A stretch of 7,710 nt of DNA from Prevotella sp. UBA746 (GTDB taxonomy: Bacteria > Bacteroidota > Bacteroidia > Bacteroidales > Bacteroidaceae): NCBI GenBank assembly GCA_002298545.1, contig DBKQ01000117.1, positions 3,303 to 11,012 on the forward strand, in the 5' to 3' direction. The position numbers were made by a program, and so were the translations under genes. Shown here one piece after another: positions 1-6,839 of this stretch (positions are counted from its first letter, which is position 1; each line of letters starts with the position of its first letter). The notes below the pieces were generated by a model that saw only the letters and a list, made by a program, of their open reading frames with translations, was not told the DNA's origin and did no database searches.

Positions 1-33
1 AACGGTAGTTAAAAGTGTTTTCAACGGTAGTTA
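1..33. repeat. 11-bp direct repeat, 22-bp period, at window edge
   Basis: AACGGTAGTTA occurs at 1-11 and again, identical, at 23-33, with 11 bp between the copies. The array may continue to the left, outside the window. The rest of 1-224 holds no gene I can support: the plus frame from 2 to a TGA at 71-73 is open for 23 codons and the minus frame from 94 down to 2 is open for 31 codons without an ATG, but both are short enough to be chance. Confidence 0.55.
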
Positions 34-157
34 CAACACCTTCGTTAGGCTCATCCGCTCCCTCGTGGTATGACAGACAAAACCTGTATATACTTCATTG
101 CGAAGAGAATAGATACAAAAAATAACCTAATAAATAATTTCAATACACAAAAAGTCG

Positions 158-185
158 TTGTTTGTCTGGAAATATTGTATATTTG
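158..185 (+). promoter_or_regulatory. Bacteroidetes-type promoter for the secreted surface protein
   Basis: A perfect TANNTTTG -7 element (TATATTTG, 178-185) is preceded by TTG at 158-160 with a 17-bp spacer, which fits the TTG-N17-23-TANNTTTG pattern known for the Bacteroidetes primary sigma factor. A second TTTG at 161-164 is too close to fit as well. Transcription would start near 192, leaving an A/T-rich leader of about 30 bases before the ATG at 225. No Shine-Dalgarno sequence is seen, as is usual in this phylum. Confidence 0.75.
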
Positions 186-224
186 CAAAGTAGTATATAA
201 CTATCAATATTAAAAAATTATCAG

Positions 225-3200
225 ATGATGAAAAAGCACAATTCTTCTAAATCTTTAATGACATGGGCTATTATGCTGCTCGTGGCTTTGCTTGCCGTTC
301 CGATAGGGATGGAGGCACAGACGATTAGTTTTAAGGAAGACTTCAATTATCCTGCCGGCGACCTGCACAATCAGGGCGGATGGGTGCGCTATGCAGGAAA
401 TAGCGAAGCTCCAATCCAGGTGTTGGACAAGGCATTGACTTATGCGGGATACAACGATGAGGCTCCGGCAAAATGCGTGAAACTCGGCAATACAAAGTCG
501 GGCGAAGACCTGATGGTAAGGTTTACCGATGATGACGAGGGCGTGAAATCCGGCAACGTGTACTTCTCGGCTGTCATAAATGTTGAGAGTCAGCCCTCGG
601 GCAACTGCTACGTGCTGGCGTTGGCACCGCGCACGAATAAATCCGTGATAGCCGAAGGCATAAACCCTGTGGAGCTCGGCCGACTTTATATCGGCAAGGG
701 CGACAACGACGACGAAGTGAAGGTGGGAGTAGAACGCGGAGGTGCAAAACCTGTGTATTCTGCCAATCCGCTGAAGCTCAACCAGACTTATCTCGTTGTG
801 TTGAGATATGAAATAAACGCCCAGAATCCTAAGTATGACAATGTTTATCTGTATGTAAATCCGGCAAATTTAAGTAAGGAGCCGTCTGCTCCTGATGCTT
901 ATATCGACGGAATAAACACTACCGGCAGCGGTATGGGCAACAACGGACTGCAGGGCTTTGAGCTCCGTCAGGGCACAAACGCTACTGTTACCGCTCCAGA
1001 GATGTATGTCGCTTCAGTCCGCGTTTCCGATACCTATGCCGGACTCTTCGGCAAAGGTGAAGAAGACAAGACGCCTGCGTTTAAGGCATCAAAGAAATCT
1101 CTCGTCTTGGGACAGGTGTATACTGGCGACGAATACAATGAGACAATTACCGTTACGGGCGAGAACCTTACAGGCGACGTAACCGTAGAGTCATCGTCGC
1201 CAGCCGTAACCGTATCACCGGCAACACTCTCTGCTGCCGACGTTATGAGCGGCGACGGAGCTAAGCTGAAAATAAACGTGGCTTATACTGACGGCGAGCA
1301 GAATGCCACCGTAACGCTGAAGAGCGAGGGCGCTGCCGACCAGCAGATTAAGATTTCATGGACCGGATATACCATACCGGAGGTAAAGACCATCAAGGAA
1401 CTTTACAGTAAAGACCCTGAAGCTGGTGAGGCGTACAGATATTCGGGCGAGGCAACGATATCGTTTGTCGACAAGGGAGCAACGAAGCCGGTTTATTATC
1501 TGCAAGATGCTACAGGAGCAATAACCATCAGCGACGAATGGGGAACTCTGACGACTACCGACTATAACGCTGGCGACAAGCTCACGGGGACTATCCTCGG
1601 TGTTCAAAGCTCGTTCGGCACAATGAGTGCCGTGGCATACAATACCAATCTCGGTAAGGTTCTCTCTACAGGCAACACAGTAACTCCTGTTGAGGCTACA
1701 CTCTCACAGCTCAAGGCATCGCCAGCCGACTACATGCAGCAGTTGGTAAAGGTGAAAGACCTTAAATTCAAGGACGTTGCCGAGGGCGCAACCTTTACAG
1801 AAGGCATGACGCAGCCTGTCGTTACCGACGGTACGGAGGATGCTAAAGTGCGCATCTTCAAGGGCACTTCGCTTATCGGCAAGAACATCCCGACCGGCGA
1901 CATCACGCTCGTTGGTCTCTTCACCTCGAAAGCAATGATAATCGGTCCGCGAGGCATCGAGGACATCATCGAGCAGCAGCCACAGGGCGAACCTTCTATC
2001 GAGTTCTCTCCAGAGAAGATAGAGCAGAAGGCAGGAGCTTTGGGCAAGACCGTAGAGGTGGCAACAATCCACGTATCGGCAAAGAACATGACGGCAGCAA
2101 CGACATTTGAACTTGCAGGAAAGAATGCCGACCAGTTCTCACTCTCGCAGTCGAAGATAGAAAAAGGCAACAGTGAGACTGATATCGTTATCTCTTATAC
2201 CCCGACAGAGGTTGCTGTGCATAAGGCATACATCATGGTGAACTGTCCGAGCATTGAGGATTACTACAAGACCATTAACTTCAGTGCCTACGCCATAGAC
2301 GAGCAGAATCCGCCAACGATAACCGTCAGCCCGACGGAACTGCAGAAGTTCCAGGCTAAGGTGGGAGAGACAAGTGAGCAGACTCTTGAGATTACCACGG
2401 CAAACATGCCTGATTATGCCTACGTAAAGGTGAAGGATGCCGGACAGTTTATCCTCAGCAACACGATGCTCATGCGCAACACCAAGAACACGGTGAAGGT
2501 TACCTTCAAACCTACCGTTGCCGGAACATACAACACGTCGCTCGTCTTCTCTGCTCTTGGCATGGAGGATATGGAACTTCCTCTTGAGGGCGTTGCAACC
2601 GGTGATACTCCGGATGAACCGAAAGAGGGCGTCGACTTTGTGCTTAGCGAGGAGAATCCGCTGAAGGAGCTCAATGAGAAATTCGACAATATCACTCGCA
2701 ACAAGCCACTTGCCCTGGACCGCTGGACTAACTCTGCCCTTGAGGGATCACGCGCTTGGTGGGGATATTCGTTCTTGGACTACGATGTGGAGTCGCCTAA
2801 CGAGAAGGTGGCTAAGGTTACGGCATACGACTCTAAGATGGAGAGCGGCAGCGGCACACCGGCACAGATGATTCTCGTTACTCCGCCACTCGATTTCAAG
2901 AATTCTGCCACTAAGGTATTTACCTTCAAGGTACGTGGCGACTATCTGCAGGACAACCAGACCGACAAGCTGGAGCTTTGCTACATCGATCTTGCCGACG
3001 GCAAGCCGTATATCCAGCCGCTTACAGAATGCAAAATGCCTTGTACGAAGGACGAGAGCGGCAAGTGGTATCCGTATACCGTAGACCTCACCAATCAGGA
3101 GGTTGCCGATGTCTTCTTCATGGCGTTCCGTTTCACCAGTACCCGTGGTGCCGACAATGCAGCCACTTATTATATCGACGATGTTACCTACGGATTGGGA

Positions 3201-3380
3201 ACCGACGGCATTTCATCGGTAGCAACAGGAGTTGCAGCCGACAGCCAGACTGTCTACGACCTCTCCGGCAACATCGTGGCCAACGGCACTGCTGCTCTGA
3301 AGTCTCTCGCTCCGGGAATGTATATCGTGAAGAGTGTAGTTGGCGGAAAGACCGTAACGGATAAAGTAATGATAAAATAA
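225..3380 (+). CDS. Secreted multidomain surface protein with type IX secretion-like C-terminal tail
   Basis: A 1051-residue exported protein of unproven function. Residues 1-31 form a Sec signal peptide (basic MMKKH start, hydrophobic core 13-27, likely cleavage GMEA|Q). After it come a beta-sandwich-like region (about 33-275, opening with a FxEDFNYPAG motif typical of Bacteroidetes extracellular modules), an Ig-like segment (284-382), an OB-fold-like or DUF5689-like segment (386-585, with VYYLQDATGAI), two more Ig-like segments (592-692 and 697-791, both opening with (S)P-T/S-I-x-(F/V)SP), a choice-of-anchor J-like module (810-990, ending in YYIDDVTYG), and a tail at about 1008-1051 (VYDLSGNIV, LAPGMYIVK, KVMIK) that resembles the type IX secretion sorting domain. 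No nuclease, protease or glycosidase catalytic motif is evident, so adhesion or surface scaffolding is the safest guess. ATG codons at 225 and 228 are both possible starts. It has its own promoter and terminator, so it is probably not part of the operon that follows. Confidence 0.9.
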   Translation: MMKKHNSSKSLMTWAIMLLVALLAVPIGMEAQTISFKEDFNYPAGDLHNQGGWVRYAGNSEAPIQVLDKALTYAGYNDEAPAKCVKLGNTKSGEDLMVRFTDDDEGVKSGNVYFSAVINVESQPSGNCYVLALAPRTNKSVIAEGINPVELGRLYIGKGDNDDEVKVGVERGGAKPVYSANPLKLNQTYLVVLRYEINAQNPKYDNVYLYVNPANLSKEPSAPDAYIDGINTTGSGMGNNGLQGFELRQGTNATVTAPEMYVASVRVSDTYAGLFGKGEEDKTPAFKASKKSLVLGQVYTGDEYNETITVTGENLTGDVTVESSSPAVTVSPATLSAADVMSGDGAKLKINVAYTDGEQNATVTLKSEGAADQQIKISWTGYTIPEVKTIKELYSKDPEAGEAYRYSGEATISFVDKGATKPVYYLQDATGAITISDEWGTLTTTDYNAGDKLTGTILGVQSSFGTMSAVAYNTNLGKVLSTGNTVTPVEATLSQLKASPADYMQQLVKVKDLKFKDVAEGATFTEGMTQPVVTDGTEDAKVRIFKGTSLIGKNIPTGDITLVGLFTSKAMIIGPRGIEDIIEQQPQGEPSIEFSPEKIEQKAGALGKTVEVATIHVSAKNMTAATTFELAGKNADQFSLSQSKIEKGNSETDIVISYTPTEVAVHKAYIMVNCPSIEDYYKTINFSAYAIDEQNPPTITVSPTELQKFQAKVGETSEQTLEITTANMPDYAYVKVKDAGQFILSNTMLMRNTKNTVKVTFKPTVAGTYNTSLVFSALGMEDMELPLEGVATGDTPDEPKEGVDFVLSEENPLKELNEKFDNITRNKPLALDRWTNSALEGSRAWWGYSFLDYDVESPNEKVAKVTAYDSKMESGSGTPAQMILVTPPLDFKNSATKVFTFKVRGDYLQDNQTDKLELCYIDLADGKPYIQPLTECKMPCTKDESGKWYPYTVDLTNQEVADVFFMAFRFTSTRGADNAATYYIDDVTYGLGTDGISSVATGVAADSQTVYDLSGNIVANGTAALKSLAPGMYIVKSVVGGKTVTDKVMIK

Positions 3381-3408
3381 AGCTACTGTCCTTTTTATAG
3401 GATAAAAT

Positions 3409-3469
3409 AAAAATCCTTCACCGCAATTCGTTGGTATCTAATGAGATACTACGGCGGTGAAGGATTTTT
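3409..3469 (+). terminator. Long-stem intrinsic terminator, probably bidirectional
   Basis: AAAAATCCTTCACCGC (3409-3424) is exactly complementary to 3454-3469, giving a 16-bp perfect stem. Inside it CGT/ACG (3429-3431 with 3451-3453) and GTATCT/AGATAC (3434-3439 with 3444-3449, tetraloop AATG) extend the helix to about 25 pairs with small interruptions. The right arm ends in five T and is followed by more T runs to 3485. The A-rich left flank gives a T-rich end on the opposite strand as well. It lies 28 bp after the stop codon at 3380. Confidence 0.88.
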
Positions 3470-3530
3470 GCGTTTTTAATTTTTACTTATGTGAAAAACG
3501 TGATATGTCCAAAATCCTAAAATTTGAGTA

Positions 3531-3561
3531 TTGTGGCATTAATAGAATCATGATATCTTTG
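3531..3561 (+). promoter_or_regulatory. Bacteroidetes-type promoter for the chelatase-receptor-PepSY unit
   Basis: A perfect TANNTTTG element (TATCTTTG, 3554-3561, followed by CA) is preceded by TTG at 3531-3533 with a 20-bp spacer. Transcription would start near 3568, leaving a leader of about 54 bases that is A/T-rich and lacks a clear Shine-Dalgarno sequence. An 8-bp perfect palindrome, ATCATGAT (3547-3554), touches the -7 element and could be an operator half, but this is weak evidence. No known metal-regulator box was recognised. Confidence 0.78.
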
Positions 3562-3621
3562 CACCCGAATTTAGAAAGTTAGAGGTAAAAAGATTTATTT
3601 TCTTATCCATTTGAAAATTTT

Positions 3622-4485
3622 ATGAATATAAAGAAATTAGGACTCATGGCCATGAGCATGCTATGCGCCGTGGCATTGCTGGCGCAAACCGCAAATGATA
3701 AATCGACTGGAATACTTCTCGTGCATTATGGTACGGGAAACGACCGTAGTCGCAGTGTTACGATAGACAAACTGGACAGCATCGTGGCAGAGCGTTTTGC
3801 CGACTGCAAGGTTATGGAGGCTTATGCTGCCCCGGCTGTGATACGTATGCTCGGAAAGAGAGGAATAAAGAAACTCTCAATTCCTGAGGCACTCGACTCG
3901 CTGAAAAGTCTCGGCTGCAAGCGGGTTGTCGTGCAGAGCACGATGCTTCTCGATGGCGTGATGACTGATTTGTTGGAGGATTACGCCGAGAAGGCTAAAG
4001 GGAAGTTCAGTGAAATAAAGGTAGGGCGACCGCTATTGTATTCTGTCGACGACTGTCGGAAGATGATAGGAGTTATCAGTGAGAATCTGGCGGCAGACAA
4101 GACAATAGAGGCTGGTAAGTCGCAAGTTGTACTCGTAGGACACGGCAGCGACAGTCCGGCAAACGCCATGTACAGTCAGCTCGACTATCTGCTGAAAGAT
4201 GAAGGTAAGCAGGAGTGGCACGTAGGAACAATCGAGGGGTATCCCGCGATAGAGAATGTGGAACGCCAATTGAGAAAGAGCAAGACAAAGAGAGTTGTAC
4301 TCGTCCCGCTGCTCTATATCGCCGGAAACCATCAGAAGGAAGACATCAATGGCGTGTGGAAAGAGAAACTGCAGAAACAGGGCTATAAAGTAAGTGTACT
4401 CGGCAAGGGACTCGGCGAGATGCCTGAGGTGCAGGAGATGATAATTGAAAAGATAGCCCCCTCCATCTCCCCCAAGGGGGAGTGA
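3622..4485 (+). CDS. cbiK: Exported CbiK-family (class II) tetrapyrrole chelatase
   Basis: A 287-residue protein of the CbiK anaerobic sirohydrochlorin cobaltochelatase family, close to the family's usual 260-300. Residues 1-21 are a Sec signal peptide (MNIKK, hydrophobic 7-21, likely cleavage LLA|Q), so it should act in the periplasm like the known periplasmic CbiK of Desulfovibrio and not in cytoplasmic cobalamin or sirohaem synthesis. Family landmarks are ILLVHYGT (31-38), VVLVGHGSDSPANAMY (169-184, H174), VGTIEGYP (201-208, E205), VPLLYIAGNH (228-237, H237) and GKGLGE (261-266). H174 and H237 match the two catalytic, metal-binding histidines. From memory of the family, the usual Ser before the glycine loop is replaced by H35, and the QPTHIIPGEE-like segment reads QSTMLLDGVM (105-114), so specificity may differ. 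The last residues, APSISPKGE, are encoded by a palindromic repeat element. The substrate is not shown: cobalt insertion, haem binding or metal removal are all possible. Confidence 0.85.
   Translation: MNIKKLGLMAMSMLCAVALLAQTANDKSTGILLVHYGTGNDRSRSVTIDKLDSIVAERFADCKVMEAYAAPAVIRMLGKRGIKKLSIPEALDSLKSLGCKRVVVQSTMLLDGVMTDLLEDYAEKAKGKFSEIKVGRPLLYSVDDCRKMIGVISENLAADKTIEAGKSQVVLVGHGSDSPANAMYSQLDYLLKDEGKQEWHVGTIEGYPAIENVERQLRKSKTKRVVLVPLLYIAGNHQKEDINGVWKEKLQKQGYKVSVLGKGLGEMPEVQEMIIEKIAPSISPKGE
4456..4482 (+). repeat. C-rich palindromic element, copy 1 (overlaps the chelatase 3' end)
   Basis: The element reads CCCCCTCC (4457-4464), AT, CTCCCCC (4467-4473), AA, GGGGGAG (4476-4482). The last two blocks form a 7-bp perfect palindrome. 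No T run follows, so it is not a standard terminator. It lies immediately before the TGA at 4483-4485, so it supplies the last nine codons of the gene. Composition differs sharply from the flanking A/T-rich DNA. Similar C/G-rich palindromic units are scattered between genes in Bacteroidetes genomes (recollection, not checked). Confidence 0.7.
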
Positions 4486-4544
4486 TTGCAACTGGTGAGG
4501 CAAATAGGAGTGGGTACCTTTTTATTGCCATAACATCACATATT

Positions 4545-4575
4545 TATCATTACTAAATCTGTATCATTACTGAAT
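4545..4575 (+). repeat. 17-bp-period direct repeat in the chelatase-receptor gap
   Basis: TATCATTACTRAAT occurs at 4545-4558 (R = A) and 4562-4575 (R = G), 13 of 14 bases identical, with starts 17 bp apart. It sits between the two C/G-rich elements and about 140 bp upstream of the receptor start. It could be a paired protein-binding site or a simple local duplication. The rest of the 227-bp gap contains no coding frame I can support and no good TANNTTTG promoter. Confidence 0.6.
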
Positions 4576-4615
4576 TTACCTGTAAATATTTCAGTTTTAG
4601 CAGAATGAGTAACTG

Positions 4616-4648
4616 CTCCGCCCCCGGAGGGGGAGGCGGGGGAGGGGA
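4616..4648 (-). repeat. G-rich palindromic element, copy 2 (inverted relative to copy 1)
   Basis: On the minus strand this reads CCCCTCC, then a short spacer, then CTCCCCC-TCC-GGGGG, the same block order as the element at 4456-4482. The two copies are therefore inverted relative to each other and 133 bp apart. GGGGGAG (4629-4635) and GGAGGGG (4641-4647) can pair in RNA with CTCCCCC (4467-4473) and CCCCTCC (4458-4464). On the plus strand the G runs at 4629-4633, 4638-4642 and 4644-4647 also give some G-quadruplex potential. Confidence 0.65.
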
Positions 4649-4712
4649 AGAATCAAATCCGAAAAATTGAATAATATAATAATGTAAATAACAAAAGTTT
4701 TTAAAGTAATAT

Positions 4713-6770
4713 ATGAATAGCAGAATTTTATTCTTAGCCGTGGCAGCATCATTGGGATGCGTAAATGCCGTGGCAGACAACGTGACGAAAGGAGACAACG
4801 TAGACAACGACAAGGCGATAGAGCTGAACCCGGTAGTGGTAACCGGAAACGGACATCATCAGCTTTTGAAGTCGACAACAACCCCGGTGCATGTGCTCTC
4901 GCAGAAACTTATTAAGGAAACGGGTTCTACAGACTTCCAGGAGGTTCTGACAAAACTCATGCCGCAGGTGTCGTTCGCTCCGAACGCCATGGGCTCGTAT
5001 ATCCGTGTGAACGGATTGGGCAACAAATACGTTCTCGTGCTTGTGAACGGTAAGAAGATGATTGGCGATATTGCCGGAAACGTAGACCTCAGTCGTATCA
5101 ATATGTCGAAAGTTAAGCGCATCGAGGTGCTCGACGGGGCTGCATCGGCTCTTTACGGTTCGGATGCCATAGGAGGAGTGATTAACATCATCACCGACGA
5201 GAAGACTCTCGATAATGTGGCAATCTCGTCAGATACGAGAGTGTCGGGAGAAGGACAGTTCTCTGAGGGTGTGAACCTCGATGTTACTTCAAAATACCTC
5301 GACTCACATACATCATATTTCCATCAGGAGGCAGACAGCTACCAGAACAACAATAAGGCTCTTGATGCCGACGGAAAGGAATATGAGACGATAGCTCCGC
5401 TTTTTATCGGATTCAACTCAAACCTTATCAACCAGCGCTTTGATATCAAACCGACAGAGAACTTCTCGATGTATGCCGGAGGAGCATACAACTATAAACT
5501 AACCGACCGCCCGAATACTCGTACAGATGTAACTGGCGGGTCTGACTACGACATGCGTAGCGAGGGCTGGCGCTGGGAAGCCGGAGCTAAATACAAATTC
5601 GGCAAACACTCGTTGCTGCTCGATTTCGTGAACGACAACTACCATTACGGCAACCTTTATCAGGTGGACACGAAGAGTAAGAAGGCTGGCGACTTCGTGC
5701 GCAATAAGTTCCAAAAATACTACGAGGCGGAGTTGAAGGGAGTGTTCCACTTCTATGACAAGGCTACTACAATCGTGGGTGCCGACTGGCGCAACGACTT
5801 CCTTACAGCCACGAGCGGCGACGTGAACAACAATGTGTATACTCTTGCTGCATATGCCCAGCACGACATGGAGATTGTAAAGAATCTTAGTGCTACGCTC
5901 GGTGTGAGATATACCAAGCACGGCACGTTCGGAAACAACTTCACTCCTAAGGTGTCGTTGATGTACGCTCCGGGCAACTTCCGCTTCCGTGCTGCATACT
6001 CGCGCGGTTTCCGTGCACCGGGACTCGACGAGCTCTACTATCACTATTTCAAGATAATGGGCAAGCGCCCGGTTATAACATTCGGAAACACCAGTCTGAA
6101 GGCGGAGCGCAGCCACTATGTGTCGTTGAGCGCAGAATACAGCAACCGCATCTTCACTCTCTCCGTTATGGGATACATGAACTTCGTTAGCGACATGATC
6201 GTGAAGGAGAACATCGCCGTGGACGATGATATCCGCAAGGAACTCGCAGAGCAATTCCCTGAGGCAACAGCCGACCAGCTGGCACAGCTAAAGACCTACG
6301 GACATTATATCAACAGCAACAAGGGTATCGTGAAGGGTGTGCAGGCAAATGCTTCGGTAAACGTTACTCCAGACCTCACCCTCATGGTGAACTATGCCTA
6401 TACGAACGGCCGCTCAAAGACTGGAGGCGAATGGATTAACCTTGAACGCACGTTCAAGAACAGCTTTACTGCCGGAGCAAACTACAGTCACACTTGGCGC
6501 AACTATACACTCGGCGTGAACCTCAACAGCCGCTTCCAGTCGCGTACATACTATCCTTCTTACGAGGATGCTCCGGGTTATGGCGTGGTGAACCTGAACA
6601 CTACCCACACATTCACCGTGGGCAGAATGTTCCGACTGATGCCGAGCATCGGTGTTGACAATATCTTCGACAAGACCGACCACCGTGTGGACACCGACAC
6701 ACGCCGTTATGCTCTCTATTCACCGGGCAGAATGTTTGTTGTAGGACTGAAAGTGAATTTTGCGAAATAA
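4713..6770 (+). CDS. TonB-dependent outer-membrane receptor, haem/HmuR-like
   Basis: A 685-residue outer-membrane receptor that would take up a metal-tetrapyrrole with energy from TonB-ExbBD. Residues 1-21 are a signal peptide (cleavage near VNA|V or AVA|D). A TonB box-like segment, LNPVVVTGNG, lies at 38-47. The plug domain runs from about 48 to 165 and includes VLDGAASALYGSDAIGGVI (139-157), a hallmark of the family. The remainder is a 22-strand-type barrel ending in LKVNFAK. The motif YSRGFRAPGLDELYYHY (429-445) resembles the FRAP box of haem receptors such as Porphyromonas gingivalis HmuR, with a candidate ligand H444. The usual NPNL/NPDL box is replaced by GNTSL (458-462), so substrate assignment is uncertain: haem, another porphyrin or a cobalt tetrapyrrole fit the neighbours. 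There is no SusD partner and no carboxypeptidase-like N-terminal extension, so it is not a SusC-type glycan receptor. It lies 227 bp after the chelatase without a convincing promoter of its own. Confidence 0.88.
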   Translation: MNSRILFLAVAASLGCVNAVADNVTKGDNVDNDKAIELNPVVVTGNGHHQLLKSTTTPVHVLSQKLIKETGSTDFQEVLTKLMPQVSFAPNAMGSYIRVNGLGNKYVLVLVNGKKMIGDIAGNVDLSRINMSKVKRIEVLDGAASALYGSDAIGGVINIITDEKTLDNVAISSDTRVSGEGQFSEGVNLDVTSKYLDSHTSYFHQEADSYQNNNKALDADGKEYETIAPLFIGFNSNLINQRFDIKPTENFSMYAGGAYNYKLTDRPNTRTDVTGGSDYDMRSEGWRWEAGAKYKFGKHSLLLDFVNDNYHYGNLYQVDTKSKKAGDFVRNKFQKYYEAELKGVFHFYDKATTIVGADWRNDFLTATSGDVNNNVYTLAAYAQHDMEIVKNLSATLGVRYTKHGTFGNNFTPKVSLMYAPGNFRFRAAYSRGFRAPGLDELYYHYFKIMGKRPVITFGNTSLKAERSHYVSLSAEYSNRIFTLSVMGYMNFVSDMIVKENIAVDDDIRKELAEQFPEATADQLAQLKTYGHYINSNKGIVKGVQANASVNVTPDLTLMVNYAYTNGRSKTGGEWINLERTFKNSFTAGANYSHTWRNYTLGVNLNSRFQSRTYYPSYEDAPGYGVVNLNTTHTFTVGRMFRLMPSIGVDNIFDKTDHRVDTDTRRYALYSPGRMFVVGLKVNFAK

Positions 6771-6838
6771 CTCCGTATAGAAACTCTGCGAAATATCGCT
6801 GCGTAGAAACATTGCGAAATTAATCCTCACAGATAAAT
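6761..6838 (+). repeat. Three degenerate 26-bp tandem copies across the receptor stop codon
   Basis: TGCGAAAT recurs at 6761-6768, 6787-6794 and 6813-6820, exactly 26 bp apart. Copies 1 and 2 agree at 19 of 26 positions, sharing TAGAAAC near their ends. Copy 3 is more diverged. The receptor's TAA (6768-6770) lies in copy 1, so the 69-bp gap to the next gene is almost wholly made of repeats of the receptor's own 3' end. A weak hairpin GCGA-AATA-TCGC occurs at 6788-6799. No promoter or terminator is seen in the gap, which favours co-transcription with the next gene. Confidence 0.7.
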
Positions 6839-6839
6839 A

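Noticed and set aside
1356..2704. Several minus-strand open frames inside the large surface protein gene
   Set aside because: They overlap one another and a single 1051-codon frame with a signal peptide and sorting tail explains the region.
3547..3554. ATCATGAT palindrome as a Fur-like operator
   Set aside because: An 8-bp palindrome in A/T-rich DNA is expected by chance, and it does not match a metal-regulator box I know.
3622..3690. Lipoprotein signal in the chelatase (Cys at residue 15)
   Set aside because: The residues before the Cys are Ser-Met-Leu, which do not make a lipobox, and a signal peptidase I site (LLA|Q) follows at a suitable distance.
4467..4482. Terminator after the chelatase gene
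   Set aside because: CTCCCCC-AA-GGGGGAG can form a hairpin, but no T run follows, so it is better read as a repeat element.
4554..4561. Internal promoter TAAATCTG before the receptor gene
   Set aside because: It has a mismatch in the TANNTTTG element and the nearest upstream TTG is about 26 bp away, beyond the usual spacer.
4486..4712. Cobalamin riboswitch before the receptor gene
   Set aside because: The gap was inspected for a B12-box-like segment and for the GCCACTG core; neither is present. The leader at 3568-3621 is too short for one.
5499..6254. Long minus-strand open frame (251 codons) inside the receptor gene
   Set aside because: It lies wholly antisense to a well-supported receptor, has no family features and no promoter. 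It is a by-product of codon bias on the opposite strand.
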